Shown here: positions 7,492 through 16,139 of the stretch, piece after piece
Position numbering within the stretch: position 1 is the stretch's first letter
How the letters are laid out: each line of letters opens with the position of its first letter
Assembly (NCBI RefSeq): GCF_002903145.1
Contig: NZ_PPDJ01000011.1
Coordinates: 24,656 to 88,655 of the forward strand
Direction of reading: 5' to 3'
Origin: Halobacteriovorax sp. DA5
GTDB taxonomy: Bacteria > Bdellovibrionota > Bacteriovoracia > Bacteriovoracales > Bacteriovoracaceae
Length of the DNA: 64,000 bases
Notes under the pieces: generated by a model
What the model was told of the DNA's origin: nothing
What the model saw: only the letters and a program-made list of their open reading frames with translations
Databases searched by the model: none
Translations under genes and position numbers: made by a program

Positions 7492-9765
7492 ATGAAAAAT
7501 ATAATTAAATACACGGGACTGTTTTTTATCATTTTATTTTCGTGCGTCAGTGTCTTCTTCTCTCTTTACTCTAGAACATATGATATAGGTTTTAGAAATC
7601 TCACTTCATATGCATCATTTTTTGAAAATCGATTCTACGATTTTAGAATGATGCAAACGATGGATCAGAATACACCAAATCCAAAACTAATTCTTGCCGA
7701 TATTGATGATGATTCAATTAAAAGACTCGGTTCTTGGCCAATTACTCGCTCTCATTGGGGTACAATGGTAAGAAAACTACGCGGCTACGGGGCAAAAGTT
7801 ATTGCCTTTGATGTCTTCTTTTCAGAAGCATCTCAAACATGCAACGATGTTAATCCAGATGATGAGTTAATTTCGGCCATTGAATACTTTCATGAAATTC
7901 CAAATAATCGAGTCATTATGCCTTATAACCTCGAAGTATATGGGACTGACCACTATCCTACTTTACCAGAAGACCTATATCTTTTTGCCCTAAACACAAA
8001 GGCCGGTGGAGTAAATTATGATATGGAGCCAACGATTATTTCAAACTCCGTATACCCTCTACAAGGAATCATCGATGCAGAAGCATCTCTAGGCTTCATT
8101 GAGGCCAGCGCAGATAATGATGGCGTTATCAGACACTATAAAGCACTTGCATTTCCTTACAGAGAAATTCATGTACCTTCATATGGGCTTTCATCATATA
8201 TGCATTGGATTGGTGAATTTGATGAGAACGAAGAAGGTGAAAATAAGAATGTTTTTAAAACAGAACTTGATCTCAGTACTCAAGGTGGAGTGCCGATTCT
8301 AAAAACCAAAATGGGAGATGTAGAGCTAAACCTTAGAGGTGAAACTAAAGTACGCTGGATCGGAGGGGCCGATGCATATACTAGAATTCCAATTTATCAA
8401 ATCATCGAAAAAGACCCTAATGATCCTGAACTAAAAAAATTATTTGAAGGCTCTCTTGTCTTTGTAGGTGCAACTGCATACGGTGCACACGACTTAAGAA
8501 ATACGCCAATCGACTCAATGCTACCAGGAGTTCTGTTCCACATGAACTTCGTCCAGATGCTAATTGATGGCCACTTCTTTAAAAAATTTATCGACTCGGC
8601 CAAACTATCTTGGGCCCTACTTGTCATATCTGTACTAATACTCCTCCTAGTACAATTTAAAGAAAACCCTATCTTTGATCTATTTACACTCGTGGTCTTG
8701 ATCTCAGGTCTTTACTACTCTGATACTTTCTACTTTATTCCACAAGGGTATGAAACAAAGCTATTTTGGTGCTTCTTTGCCCTAGTCTTATGCTATTCGT
8801 GGAATACAATTGTTAACTTCTATATGGCAAACCAAGACAAGGCGTTCTTAAAGAATGCTTTTGGAAGTTATATCTCTCCTGAACTTATTGATGAAATGTA
8901 TGAAGCAGGCTCAGCGCCAACTCTTGGTGGTACATCAGGAATTCGTACGGCCTACTTCACTGATATTCAAGGCTTCTCAAGCTTCTCAGAAAAGCTATCG
9001 GCAACACAGCTTGTTGAGCTTTTAAACGAATACTTAACGGCCATGACCGATATACTTCTTGAAGAAAAAGGCACACTTGATAAGTATGAGGGAGATGCTA
9101 TTATCGCTTTCTTCGGTGCACCAATGGAGCTTCCTGATCATGCTAAACGTGCCTGTATGGTTGCTCATCGTATGCAAGAAGCACTACTAAAGCTAAGAAA
9201 AAAATGGGTTTCAGAGGGAGACAAGTGGCCAAAGATTGTTCACGATATGAGAATGAGAATAGGAATTAACTCAGGGGATATCGTAACAGGAAATATGGGT
9301 TCTGCTTCTCGTATGAACTATACAATGATGGGCGATTCTGTAAACCTTGCTGCCCGTCTTGAAGAGTCAGCAAAGCAATATGGTATTTTCACACAAGTTG
9401 CAAAAGAGACGGTTGAGCTTGCAGGAGATGAATTTCTATGGCGAGAGCTTGATACGATTCGCGTTGTTGGTAAATCAATTCCGGTAACAAGTTATGACCT
9501 ACTTGGACTTAAAGCAACTGCTCCAGACTATTTAAAAGAGCTTGCTGATAAATTTTCAAAAGCTATCTTACTTTATAAGGCGCAAAAATGGGATGAGGCC
9601 ATTGATTTATTTAAACACACTCTAGAGCTAGAATATATGCGCTTTCCTGATCTGAAAGGTGTAAAAACAAATCCATCTGAGATTTATATTAAACGCTGTG
9701 AAGATTATAAGGTTATCCCACCTCCACCGGAATGGGATGGTGTTTTCACACTGACTAGCAAATAG
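7492..9765 (+). CDS. CHASE2-domain class III adenylate cyclase
   Basis: This is a membrane sensor enzyme of 757 residues. It has an N-terminal membrane segment (~5-25), a large periplasmic CHASE2 domain (~30-365), about three membrane helices (~370-450) and a cytoplasmic cyclase domain (~480-660). Metal-binding aspartates are D491 (TDIQGFS) and D535 (KYEGDAI). The lysine before EGD favours ATP over GTP. The block YTMMGDSVNLAARLE is typical of the family. The last ~80 residues look TPR-like. All catalytic motifs appear intact, so cAMP production is expected. Its TAG stop lies inside the left inverted repeat of the transposase unit. Confidence 0.92.
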   Translation: MKNIIKYTGLFFIILFSCVSVFFSLYSRTYDIGFRNLTSYASFFENRFYDFRMMQTMDQNTPNPKLILADIDDDSIKRLGSWPITRSHWGTMVRKLRGYGAKVIAFDVFFSEASQTCNDVNPDDELISAIEYFHEIPNNRVIMPYNLEVYGTDHYPTLPEDLYLFALNTKAGGVNYDMEPTIISNSVYPLQGIIDAEASLGFIEASADNDGVIRHYKALAFPYREIHVPSYGLSSYMHWIGEFDENEEGENKNVFKTELDLSTQGGVPILKTKMGDVELNLRGETKVRWIGGADAYTRIPIYQIIEKDPNDPELKKLFEGSLVFVGATAYGAHDLRNTPIDSMLPGVLFHMNFVQMLIDGHFFKKFIDSAKLSWALLVISVLILLLVQFKENPIFDLFTLVVLISGLYYSDTFYFIPQGYETKLFWCFFALVLCYSWNTIVNFYMANQDKAFLKNAFGSYISPELIDEMYEAGSAPTLGGTSGIRTAYFTDIQGFSSFSEKLSATQLVELLNEYLTAMTDILLEEKGTLDKYEGDAIIAFFGAPMELPDHAKRACMVAHRMQEALLKLRKKWVSEGDKWPKIVHDMRMRIGINSGDIVTGNMGSASRMNYTMMGDSVNLAARLEESAKQYGIFTQVAKETVELAGDEFLWRELDTIRVVGKSIPVTSYDLLGLKATAPDYLKELADKFSKAILLYKAQKWDEAIDLFKHTLELEYMRFPDLKGVKTNPSEIYIKRCEDYKVIPPPPEWDGVFTLTSK

Positions 9766-9790
9766 GTTCCTGGATACTTTTCGGGATGCA
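9763..9790. repeat. Left 28-bp terminal inverted repeat
   Basis: It is the perfect reverse complement of 10531-10558, beginning TAGGTTCCTGGATAC and ending CGGGATGCA. Its first three bases are the stop codon of the cyclase gene. Confidence 0.9.
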
Positions 9791-9824
9791 ACGTTTCATA
9801 TTTCAATATTGAAAAAATAATAAG

Positions 9825-9850
9825 AAAGGAAGCTAGTATGCTTCCTTTTT
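9825..9850 (+). terminator. Rho-independent terminator inside the transposase unit
   Basis: A perfect 8-bp stem (AAGGAAGC / GCTTCCTT) with a TAGTAT loop is flanked by A's on the left and T's on the right. It would end transcripts coming from the cyclase operon and so shield the transposase gene from read-through. Confidence 0.8.
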
Positions 9851-9875
9851 TAATTATAGGTGCTAGATAACAAGC

Positions 9876-10559
9876 ATGCCTAGAAAACCAACCATTCGTA
9901 CAAAATTATATCCTTATCATGTCGTTGCTCGCTCACATAATAAGAAGTGGTTTAATTTACCAATTTATGTCATGTGGGAAATCTATAATGAAATTCTAAA
10001 AGATCTTTGTAGAGAAGAAGGTGCCAAAGTTATTGCCTTTGTTTTAATGAACAATCACTTTCACTTAATGCTTTGGACGCCACGTGAGAATATTGACAAG
10101 GTAATGTACTGGCTCATGAAAAGGTCAACACATGAAGTACAAAAAAGAACAGGTGATATAAACTCAATTTACGGTGGTAGGTACAAATCAAGTCTATTAA
10201 CTAAAGTTCAATATCAATACAATTGCTATAAGTACATTTTAAGAAATCCTGTTGTAGCAGGTCTTTCTTCACTCGTTCAAGACTATCCATTCAGCACATT
10301 CCATTACATATACTTCAATAAAACATTATCATTTGAAATTTTTGATGAATCATTACCAAATTTATTTGGTACAACATATGCATTGGAATCATGGCTTAAT
10401 AAAGGTTATACAGACAAAGAGGCCCGCAGTATTAAAGCGGGCCTATCTAAAAATGAATTTGAATATGCTAAATGTGATAGCTCTAGAAAGTTTATCATTC
10501 CTAGTATGAATACTTACTCAAGAGATGCAATGCATCCCGAAAAGTATCCAGGAACCTAG
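9876..10559 (+). CDS. Y1/HUH transposase of the REP-associated (RAYT) type
   Basis: This is a 227-residue single-strand DNA transposase. The HUH motif is H61-F-H63 in MNNHFHLMLW. The nucleophile tyrosine is probably Y120 in YKYILRNPVVAG, a block typical of the REP-associated branch of the IS200/IS605 Y1 family. RAYTs are usually single-copy and domesticated, acting on short palindromic REP sequences. It has its own short leader behind a terminator. Its TAG stop (10557-10559) overlaps the right inverted repeat and the convergent E1 gene by 4 bp. A GC-rich hairpin is embedded near the 3' end. Confidence 0.9.
   Translation: MPRKPTIRTKLYPYHVVARSHNKKWFNLPIYVMWEIYNEILKDLCREEGAKVIAFVLMNNHFHLMLWTPRENIDKVMYWLMKRSTHEVQKRTGDINSIYGGRYKSSLLTKVQYQYNCYKYILRNPVVAGLSSLVQDYPFSTFHYIYFNKTLSFEIFDESLPNLFGTTYALESWLNKGYTDKEARSIKAGLSKNEFEYAKCDSSRKFIIPSMNTYSRDAMHPEKYPGT
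10420..10444. repeat. GC-rich hairpin inside the transposase gene
   Basis: AGGCCCGC and its exact complement GCGGGCCT surround a 9-base loop. It is much more GC-rich than the rest of the gene and lies in its 3' quarter. It may be a REP-like recognition site, a transcript-stability hairpin or chance. Confidence 0.45.
10531..10558. repeat. Right 28-bp terminal inverted repeat
   Basis: It is the exact reverse complement of 9763-9790. Read on the minus strand it begins with TAG, which is the stop codon of the convergent E1 gene. It is preceded by TGCAA, making the palindrome TGCAATGCA at its inner edge. Confidence 0.9.
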
Positions 10560-12607
10560 TAGTTAAGAACCTTAAGAGCAGCTTCTACAACACGGTCTGT
10601 GTTTGGAAGAACTGCTTTTTCAAGGATTCTGTTGAAACCAACTGGAGTGAAAGTCGAACCAACACGTTGAACTGGAGCATCTAGAAGCTCAAACCCTTTG
10701 TCGTTGATCATGGCAGCAACTTCACCACCAAATCCACCAAATACCTTATCTTCGTGAACAACTAGCGCTCTATTTGTTTTCTTAACAGATGCAAGAACAC
10801 CTTCTTCATCTAGAGGAGCAATTGATCTAAGGTCAACAACTTCTACGCTATAACCTTGAGCTGCAAGTTTCTCTGCTGCTTCAAGTGAGTGGTGTACTGT
10901 GTTTCCGTAAGTAATAATTGAAAGATCAGTTCCTTCACGTCTTACACGACACTTACCAAATGGAACTTCAAAGTCTTCTGGTACAACAGTCATTGCTTGT
11001 TTTGCGTTATATAGAGACTTTGGCTCTAGGTATAGAGTTGGCCCTTCACTTCTCATTGCAGTTCTTAGAAGACCAGCAGCATCGTCAGCGAAAGCTGGGC
11101 ATACGATACGTACACCAGGAATACCTGCTAAGTTACCTTCAAGGTTTTGAGAGTGGTAAAGTCCACCACCGATATATCCACCAGAAGCAAGTCTGATTAG
11201 GATATTAGGTGCAAATGCTCCGTTTGATCTCCAGTAATCGTGAGAACACTCTACGTATTGCTCCATTGCTGGCCAGAAGTAGTCAGCGAATTCAGCACCT
11301 TCAACAACAACTCTGATGTCTTTGTTGAAACGTGAGAAACCATTTGCAGTTCCTAAGATATAGTCTTCAGCGATTGGACCGTTAAATACTCTGTCCTTAC
11401 CAAATTCTTGTTGCATACCTTTTGAAACGTTAAAGATACCACCTTTATCTTTGTTGGCCATATCTTGTCCCCAAATGAAAGTATCTGGGTTATGTCTAAA
11501 TTCTTTCTTAAGTTGACCATTGATTGCATCGATGAACTTCACCTCTTCACCAGACTCATTGTGAGTACCGTCAACATACTTCGTTGGAACGTGTGGCTCT
11601 GGAAGTACGAAGTCATAGATTGACTCAGGAGTTGGGTTTGGAGCTTTCATTGCTTTCTTGTGAGCTTCAAGTAGTTCAACCTTTGCAGCTGCATCGATTT
11701 CATCTAGCTCTGCTTCAGTGAAGATCTTGTTAGCAACAAGTTCTTTTCTAAATGCTACTAATGGATCTTGAGCTGCCGCTTCTGCTCTTTCTTCTTCTGA
11801 ACGATAAAGCTCGTGCTTATCAGAGTTAGAGTGAGAGTGAATACGTACACAACGAGCGTGAACAATTACAGGCTCTTGTTGAGTTGCTGCAATTTCTCTT
11901 GCAGTTGCCATCGCGTTCATTGAATCAAAGATATCTTTTCCATCACAGTGAATGATGTGAAGGTTTAGGAAACCTGTAAAGTTATCAGCAACGTACTCGT
12001 TTGCTGTTTGATCACATTTTGGAACAGAAATACCGTATCCATTATCTTGGAATACAAATACAACTGGAAGCTTCTCGCGAGATGCACCGTTGATCGCTTC
12101 ATAACAGTAACCTTCAGAAACTGAAGACTCACCTTGTGAAGAGTAAACAACACCATCATGCTTATAACGGTTGAATGCTCTTGCAGTACCTACAGCGTGT
12201 AGCGTGTGGTTACCTGTACAAGAAGATACGTTATGAATATTCCACTCTGGCTTTGCAAAGTGGTTAGACATGTGACGTCCACCAGAAGCAAGGTCAGTGG
12301 CTTTTGAAATACCATTTAAAAGAATTTCTTCTGCAGTTAAACCTGCCGAGAATGCAGTTAGCATGTCACGGTAGTATGGGAATAAGTGGTCTTTTCCTAA
12401 TTCGAAAGTTTGACCAATTGCTAGTTGGATTCCATCGTGTCCTGCATATGGAGCGTGGTAAGACCAACCAATCGCTTGCTTAAGATAGTTTGGCGCACGA
12501 TCATCTAACATACGTCCAAGACTTAGTAGCTCATACCACTGCTTAAGTGTTGCTTTATCTGTGTTTTTCCAAGTGTACTTTTTCTTAGGCTTAAGAACAG
12601 TTGCCAT
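10556..12607 (-). CDS. Fused alpha/beta 2-oxo acid dehydrogenase E1 (branched-chain type)
   Basis: This thiamine-diphosphate enzyme has alpha (residues ~1-330) and beta (~350-683) chains fused in one polypeptide. It decarboxylates 2-oxo acids and transfers acyl to a lipoyl E2. The ThDP site is seen around SSQGESSVSEG followed by NGYGIS. The beta half carries GPIAEDYILGTANGF with the catalytic-region glutamate. The fusion is common in 3-methyl-2-oxobutanoate dehydrogenases, but the substrate is not certain. The start is ATG 12607 behind CGAGG; the TTG at 12613 is less likely. No E2 or E3 gene lies in the window. Confidence 0.9.
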   Translation of the reverse strand: MATVLKPKKKYTWKNTDKATLKQWYELLSLGRMLDDRAPNYLKQAIGWSYHAPYAGHDGIQLAIGQTFELGKDHLFPYYRDMLTAFSAGLTAEEILLNGISKATDLASGGRHMSNHFAKPEWNIHNVSSCTGNHTLHAVGTARAFNRYKHDGVVYSSQGESSVSEGYCYEAINGASREKLPVVFVFQDNGYGISVPKCDQTANEYVADNFTGFLNLHIIHCDGKDIFDSMNAMATAREIAATQQEPVIVHARCVRIHSHSNSDKHELYRSEEERAEAAAQDPLVAFRKELVANKIFTEAELDEIDAAAKVELLEAHKKAMKAPNPTPESIYDFVLPEPHVPTKYVDGTHNESGEEVKFIDAINGQLKKEFRHNPDTFIWGQDMANKDKGGIFNVSKGMQQEFGKDRVFNGPIAEDYILGTANGFSRFNKDIRVVVEGAEFADYFWPAMEQYVECSHDYWRSNGAFAPNILIRLASGGYIGGGLYHSQNLEGNLAGIPGVRIVCPAFADDAAGLLRTAMRSEGPTLYLEPKSLYNAKQAMTVVPEDFEVPFGKCRVRREGTDLSIITYGNTVHHSLEAAEKLAAQGYSVEVVDLRSIAPLDEEGVLASVKKTNRALVVHEDKVFGGFGGEVAAMINDKGFELLDAPVQRVGSTFTPVGFNRILEKAVLPNTDRVVEAALKVLNY

Positions 12608-12704
12608 TATCAACCTCGTATTTTCATCTAGTTATAAATCTTAAGTGAAACGGAATTTAACCATAATTTAACGGAATTGGAAAGAAATAGTGGCGCTGTC
12701 GTAA

Positions 12705-13211
12705 CTAAAGACAATACTTTTTATGACCACTTGCACAAGCGTATTCTTGGTATTTTTTTGAAAGTGCTGGAGAATCAGATTCTATCAATTCTCCAAGCTT
12801 TCCACAGGCCAGCATACTACCACCGCGACCTTGCCGGCAGGCCTTATTTAAAAGGCTTTTGTAATCATCTTTAGGCAATAATTTTTTCTTGATCTGGCTT
12901 AACTCATAGCAAGATGACGCATCATTAATCTCACAAAGTCGTTCAATATATTTCAACTCTAGCTGCTTTTTATTGTCTAACTTTGCCAGTTTTCTACCAT
13001 CGAGACAGGCCTGAAGTTGACGACTTTGAGAAAAATCGTCACGGAAACATACCGTATGAGCATCACCTCTTAGTTTATCTTGTTCAACTTGAGTAACCCT
13101 CTTTTGTAAAAGCCCCATGATTGGATCAAGAAATAAGGCAATCACCCCCACAGTGATTGTAAGAAATAGCCACCCAGGAATTGCTTCAATTAACTGACTA
13201 AGCTTCTTCAC
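12705..13211 (-). CDS. Membrane-anchored Cys-containing Sel1-like protein
   Basis: This 168-residue protein has one N-terminal membrane helix (residues ~12-30) and an exported, mostly helical part with seven cysteines. Pairs such as CRQGRGGSMLAC and ACASGHKKYC resemble the disulfide-linked Sel1-like repeats of Hcp-type proteins; this likeness is weak. The GTG start overlaps the 3' end of the adenine deaminase gene by 14 bp and has no clear ribosome binding site, suggesting translational coupling. Function is unknown. Confidence 0.65.
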   Translation of the reverse strand: MKKLSQLIEAIPGWLFLTITVGVIALFLDPIMGLLQKRVTQVEQDKLRGDAHTVCFRDDFSQSRQLQACLDGRKLAKLDNKKQLELKYIERLCEINDASSCYELSQIKKKLLPKDDYKSLLNKACRQGRGGSMLACGKLGELIESDSPALSKKYQEYACASGHKKYCL

Positions 13212-14961
13212 ATTTTAAATCAATGAATTCAAATTTTGTCACATCAACTAATCCCATGTCTGTTATTTTAAGAGTTGGAATAACAGGCAGAGCTAAGAAG
13301 GCCATTTGAATAAAAGGCTCACTTACCGCAACTTCAATTTCTTTACATGCGACCTTAAGTCTTATGATCCCCTCATTGATTGTTTCAGCAGACTCTAAAC
13401 TAAGAAGACCTGCAATTGGAAGCGCAAGAGATGCAGTGACTCTCCCCTTATCCACAACACAGAAGCCACCAGCATTTTCAATAACTTCATTAGCAGCTGT
13501 TGCAATATCTTGAGGCGTCTTTCCAATAACGACAATATTGTGAGAGTCGTGAGCAACACTTGAAGCAATCGCTCCACGAGTTAGCCCCATACCTTTAACA
13601 AGGCCCAAACTAGGCTTGCGATTTTGTCCGTATCTTTCAATAACTGTTATAAATGAAATATCATCTTGCTCAAATTCTTCACCATCAAATTTTACTTTTA
13701 AGTGATTTGTGATGATTTCATCTTTTACAATTTCCATCACGTTATATGTTCCTGGTGTCAGGTCATAATTAAAATCAGTAGGTGCTAAGAAATTTCTCTT
13801 AATCGTATTTTCTTTTGGCGGCTGAGACTTTTCTAATTTCTCATTAACCTTTGCAGGTAAATCAAGCTCACTTACAAGCTTACCTTTTTTAAATACTTCC
13901 TTCACATCAACGTCTTCAAGTTTTCCAACAAGAACGATATCAGCTTGTTTACCAGGAGCAATCAGACCTAGTTTCTTTAAACCAAAGTGTTTGGCGGCCG
14001 AGAAGCTTGATAGCCTATAAGCAATGTGTGCAGGTGTTCCAAGCTCATTAATCATTTTCTTGATCATATAGTTAATATGACCTTCATTAAAAATTTCATA
14101 TGGGTTTCTATCATCAGTACATAGTAGACACTGACAAGAGTTAAACTCGTTAACAACTGGGGCCAGAGTTTTTAAGTTCTTGGCAACAGATCCCTCACGA
14201 ATAATAAGTCCCATACCTTTTTGAAGTTTTTCTTTTGCTTCATCTGCAAAGATTGTCTCGTGACAATTTTGAATTCCTGCTGCGATATAAGCATTAAGCT
14301 GTTTCCCACGAAGCATTGGCGAGTGCCCGTCAAGATTAAGCTCTGCAAACTCTTCAACTTTTTCAAGTACACCTTCCACACCATTGATGACACCTGGAAA
14401 ATTCATCATTTCAGCAAGGCCAAGAACACGAGGATGCTCCTTATATTTTTTCATATCAATGATATCAAATTGACCACCGTTTGTTTCAAAGCCAGGAAGA
14501 GCAGGAATACACGAACTCACCTGAACAAAGAGGTTTTGATCCATCAGTTCACTACATCTTAGAAACCAAGAAAAACCACGATCACCCATAACATTAGTAA
14601 TCTCATGTGGATCACAAATGGCAGTAGTTGTTCCAAGAGGAAGAGTTAGCCTTTCAAATTCAAATGGGTGCATCATTGAAGATTCAACATGAAGGTGGCC
14701 GTCAATAAAGCCAGGAACCGCTGTCGCTCCACCAGCGTCATAAATACGCTTAGCAGGCTGCTCATCGTATTCCTTACCAATTCCTGCAATAGTTTTTCCA
14801 GAGATGGCAATTGAGCTCTCAACCACTTCCCCATTAACAAGATCTAAAATCTTTACATTTTTAATAAGTAAATCAATCTCACCATCGCCGCGAGCAGTCT
14901 TCAAAACCTCTCTTAATTCTTGTGGTGATAATTTTTGTGTTTCCTTATTTGCAAGTGACAT
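13198..14961 (-). CDS. ade: Adenine deaminase
   Basis: This is an amidohydrolase that deaminates adenine to hypoxanthine in purine salvage. It has 587 residues, the usual length for the bacterial Ade family. The metal-binding motif GFIDGHLHVESSMM is present, as are CDPHEI, GHSPMLRGKQLNAY (metal-ligand region) and CTDDRNP. Its C-terminal part has the conserved VAHDSHNIVVIG block. A good AGAGGTC ribosome binding site supports the start. It is divergent from the aldolase gene, sharing a 58-bp promoter region. Confidence 0.95.
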   Translation of the reverse strand: MSLANKETQKLSPQELREVLKTARGDGEIDLLIKNVKILDLVNGEVVESSIAISGKTIAGIGKEYDEQPAKRIYDAGGATAVPGFIDGHLHVESSMMHPFEFERLTLPLGTTTAICDPHEITNVMGDRGFSWFLRCSELMDQNLFVQVSSCIPALPGFETNGGQFDIIDMKKYKEHPRVLGLAEMMNFPGVINGVEGVLEKVEEFAELNLDGHSPMLRGKQLNAYIAAGIQNCHETIFADEAKEKLQKGMGLIIREGSVAKNLKTLAPVVNEFNSCQCLLCTDDRNPYEIFNEGHINYMIKKMINELGTPAHIAYRLSSFSAAKHFGLKKLGLIAPGKQADIVLVGKLEDVDVKEVFKKGKLVSELDLPAKVNEKLEKSQPPKENTIKRNFLAPTDFNYDLTPGTYNVMEIVKDEIITNHLKVKFDGEEFEQDDISFITVIERYGQNRKPSLGLVKGMGLTRGAIASSVAHDSHNIVVIGKTPQDIATAANEVIENAGGFCVVDKGRVTASLALPIAGLLSLESAETINEGIIRLKVACKEIEVAVSEPFIQMAFLALPVIPTLKITDMGLVDVTKFEFIDLKCEEA

Positions 14962-15019
14962 CTTTGACCTCTATAATGTTGTGGAATCTTAATCCTACTA
15001 TAACTAAAAGGAGCACTGG

Positions 15020-16045
15020 ATGCCAATAGCTACTTATGAACAATACTGCGATATGTTAGATAGCGCTAAAAAAGGCGGATACGCATATCCGGCCATTAAC
15101 GTAACATCTACTTCAACAGCAAATGCTGCCATCAAGGCCTTCGCTGATATGAAATCAGATGGAATTATCCAAGTTTCAACTGGAGGTGGTTCATTTGCTT
15201 CAGGCCAGGCCCTGAAAGATGAAGTCTTAGGTGCAATCTCTCTAGCTCAACACGTTCACCTTGTTGCTGCAAAGTACGATGTACTTATTGCTCTACATAC
15301 TGACCACTGTCACCCAGAAAAAGTTGATAGCTTTTTAATTCCTCTTATTGAAGAAACAGAAAAAAGAAGAGCTCAAGGTCAACCAAACCTTTTCCACTCA
15401 CATATGTTTGATGGTTCAGTTCTACCAACTGCTGAAAATATTGAAATGAGTAAGAAGCTTTTAGAGAGATGTGCTAAGAGTGAAATTATTCTTGAAATTG
15501 AAACAGGTGTTGTTGGTGGTGAAGAAGATGGTGTTAATAATGAAGATGCACCAGCAGATAAATTATACACAACACCAGAGGAGATGGTTGAAGTAACAAA
15601 AGCACTTCGCCCTCTTGGTAAGTTTATGTATGCGGCCACTTTTGGTAACGTTCACGGCGTCTATAAGCCAGGTAACGTAAAGCTTCGTCCACAAGTTTTA
15701 AAAGACGGACAAGCTGCTGTTACGGCTGAGCTTGGAGCAGATGCAGAAAACTGGCTAGTTTTCCACGGTGGTTCAGGAAGTGAGCTATCTGAAATTCACG
15801 AAACACTAAACTATGGTGTTGTAAAAATGAATATCGACACTGACACTCAATATGCTTACTCTCGTCCAGTAGTTGATCACATGTTCAAGCACTACGATGA
15901 GATGCTAAAGATCGAAGGTGAAGTTGGAAACAAGAAACAATACGATCCTAGAACTTGGATGAAAAAAGCTGAAAACGCAATGACTGAACGTATTGCACAA
16001 GCTTGTCGTGACTTAAAGTCAGATGGAAAGTCGATCAACCTTTAA
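15020..16045 (+). CDS. fbaA: Class II fructose-bisphosphate aldolase
   Basis: This zinc enzyme interconverts fructose 1,6-bisphosphate with dihydroxyacetone phosphate and glyceraldehyde 3-phosphate. The Zn-binding HTDHC motif lies near residue 95, GNVHGVYKPGNV carries another ligand histidine, and FHGGSGS forms the phosphate-binding loop. The 341-residue length and insertions match the long (FbaA/yeast-type) branch. AAGGAGC precedes the ATG. It is probably monocistronic, with a hairpin terminator following. Confidence 0.96.
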   Translation: MPIATYEQYCDMLDSAKKGGYAYPAINVTSTSTANAAIKAFADMKSDGIIQVSTGGGSFASGQALKDEVLGAISLAQHVHLVAAKYDVLIALHTDHCHPEKVDSFLIPLIEETEKRRAQGQPNLFHSHMFDGSVLPTAENIEMSKKLLERCAKSEIILEIETGVVGGEEDGVNNEDAPADKLYTTPEEMVEVTKALRPLGKFMYAATFGNVHGVYKPGNVKLRPQVLKDGQAAVTAELGADAENWLVFHGGSGSELSEIHETLNYGVVKMNIDTDTQYAYSRPVVDHMFKHYDEMLKIEGEVGNKKQYDPRTWMKKAENAMTERIAQACRDLKSDGKSINL

Positions 16046-16060
16046 TTAAAAAATTCTAAA

Positions 16061-16093
16061 GAGTGGGTATTACGAAACTCGTGGTACCCACTC
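16061..16093 (+). terminator. Hairpin terminator after aldolase
   Basis: A perfect 9-bp stem GAGTGGGTA / TACCCACTC encloses a 15-base loop. The tail is only mildly T-rich. Confidence 0.5.
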
Positions 16094-16139
16094 ATACTTC
16101 ATTAATAAATTCTTCACAATTCATCCATATACTAAAAAT

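Larger units (their letters stand above)
9763..10558. mobile_element. REP-associated (RAYT-type) transposase unit with 28-bp terminal inverted repeats
   Basis: This 796-bp unit is bounded by perfect 28-bp inverted repeats (9763-9790 and 10531-10558). It contains a rho-independent terminator and one Y1 transposase gene. It sits exactly between two convergent genes. Each outer end begins with TAG, which is the stop codon of the neighbouring gene on that side. Both neighbours look full length, so the insertion appears not to be disruptive. I see no obvious target-site duplication, as expected for HUH-type movement. Boundaries are set by the repeats. Confidence 0.75.

Noticed and set aside
12677..12874. 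Plus-strand 65-aa frame
   Set aside because: It is antisense to the Sel1-like gene and has no start signals.
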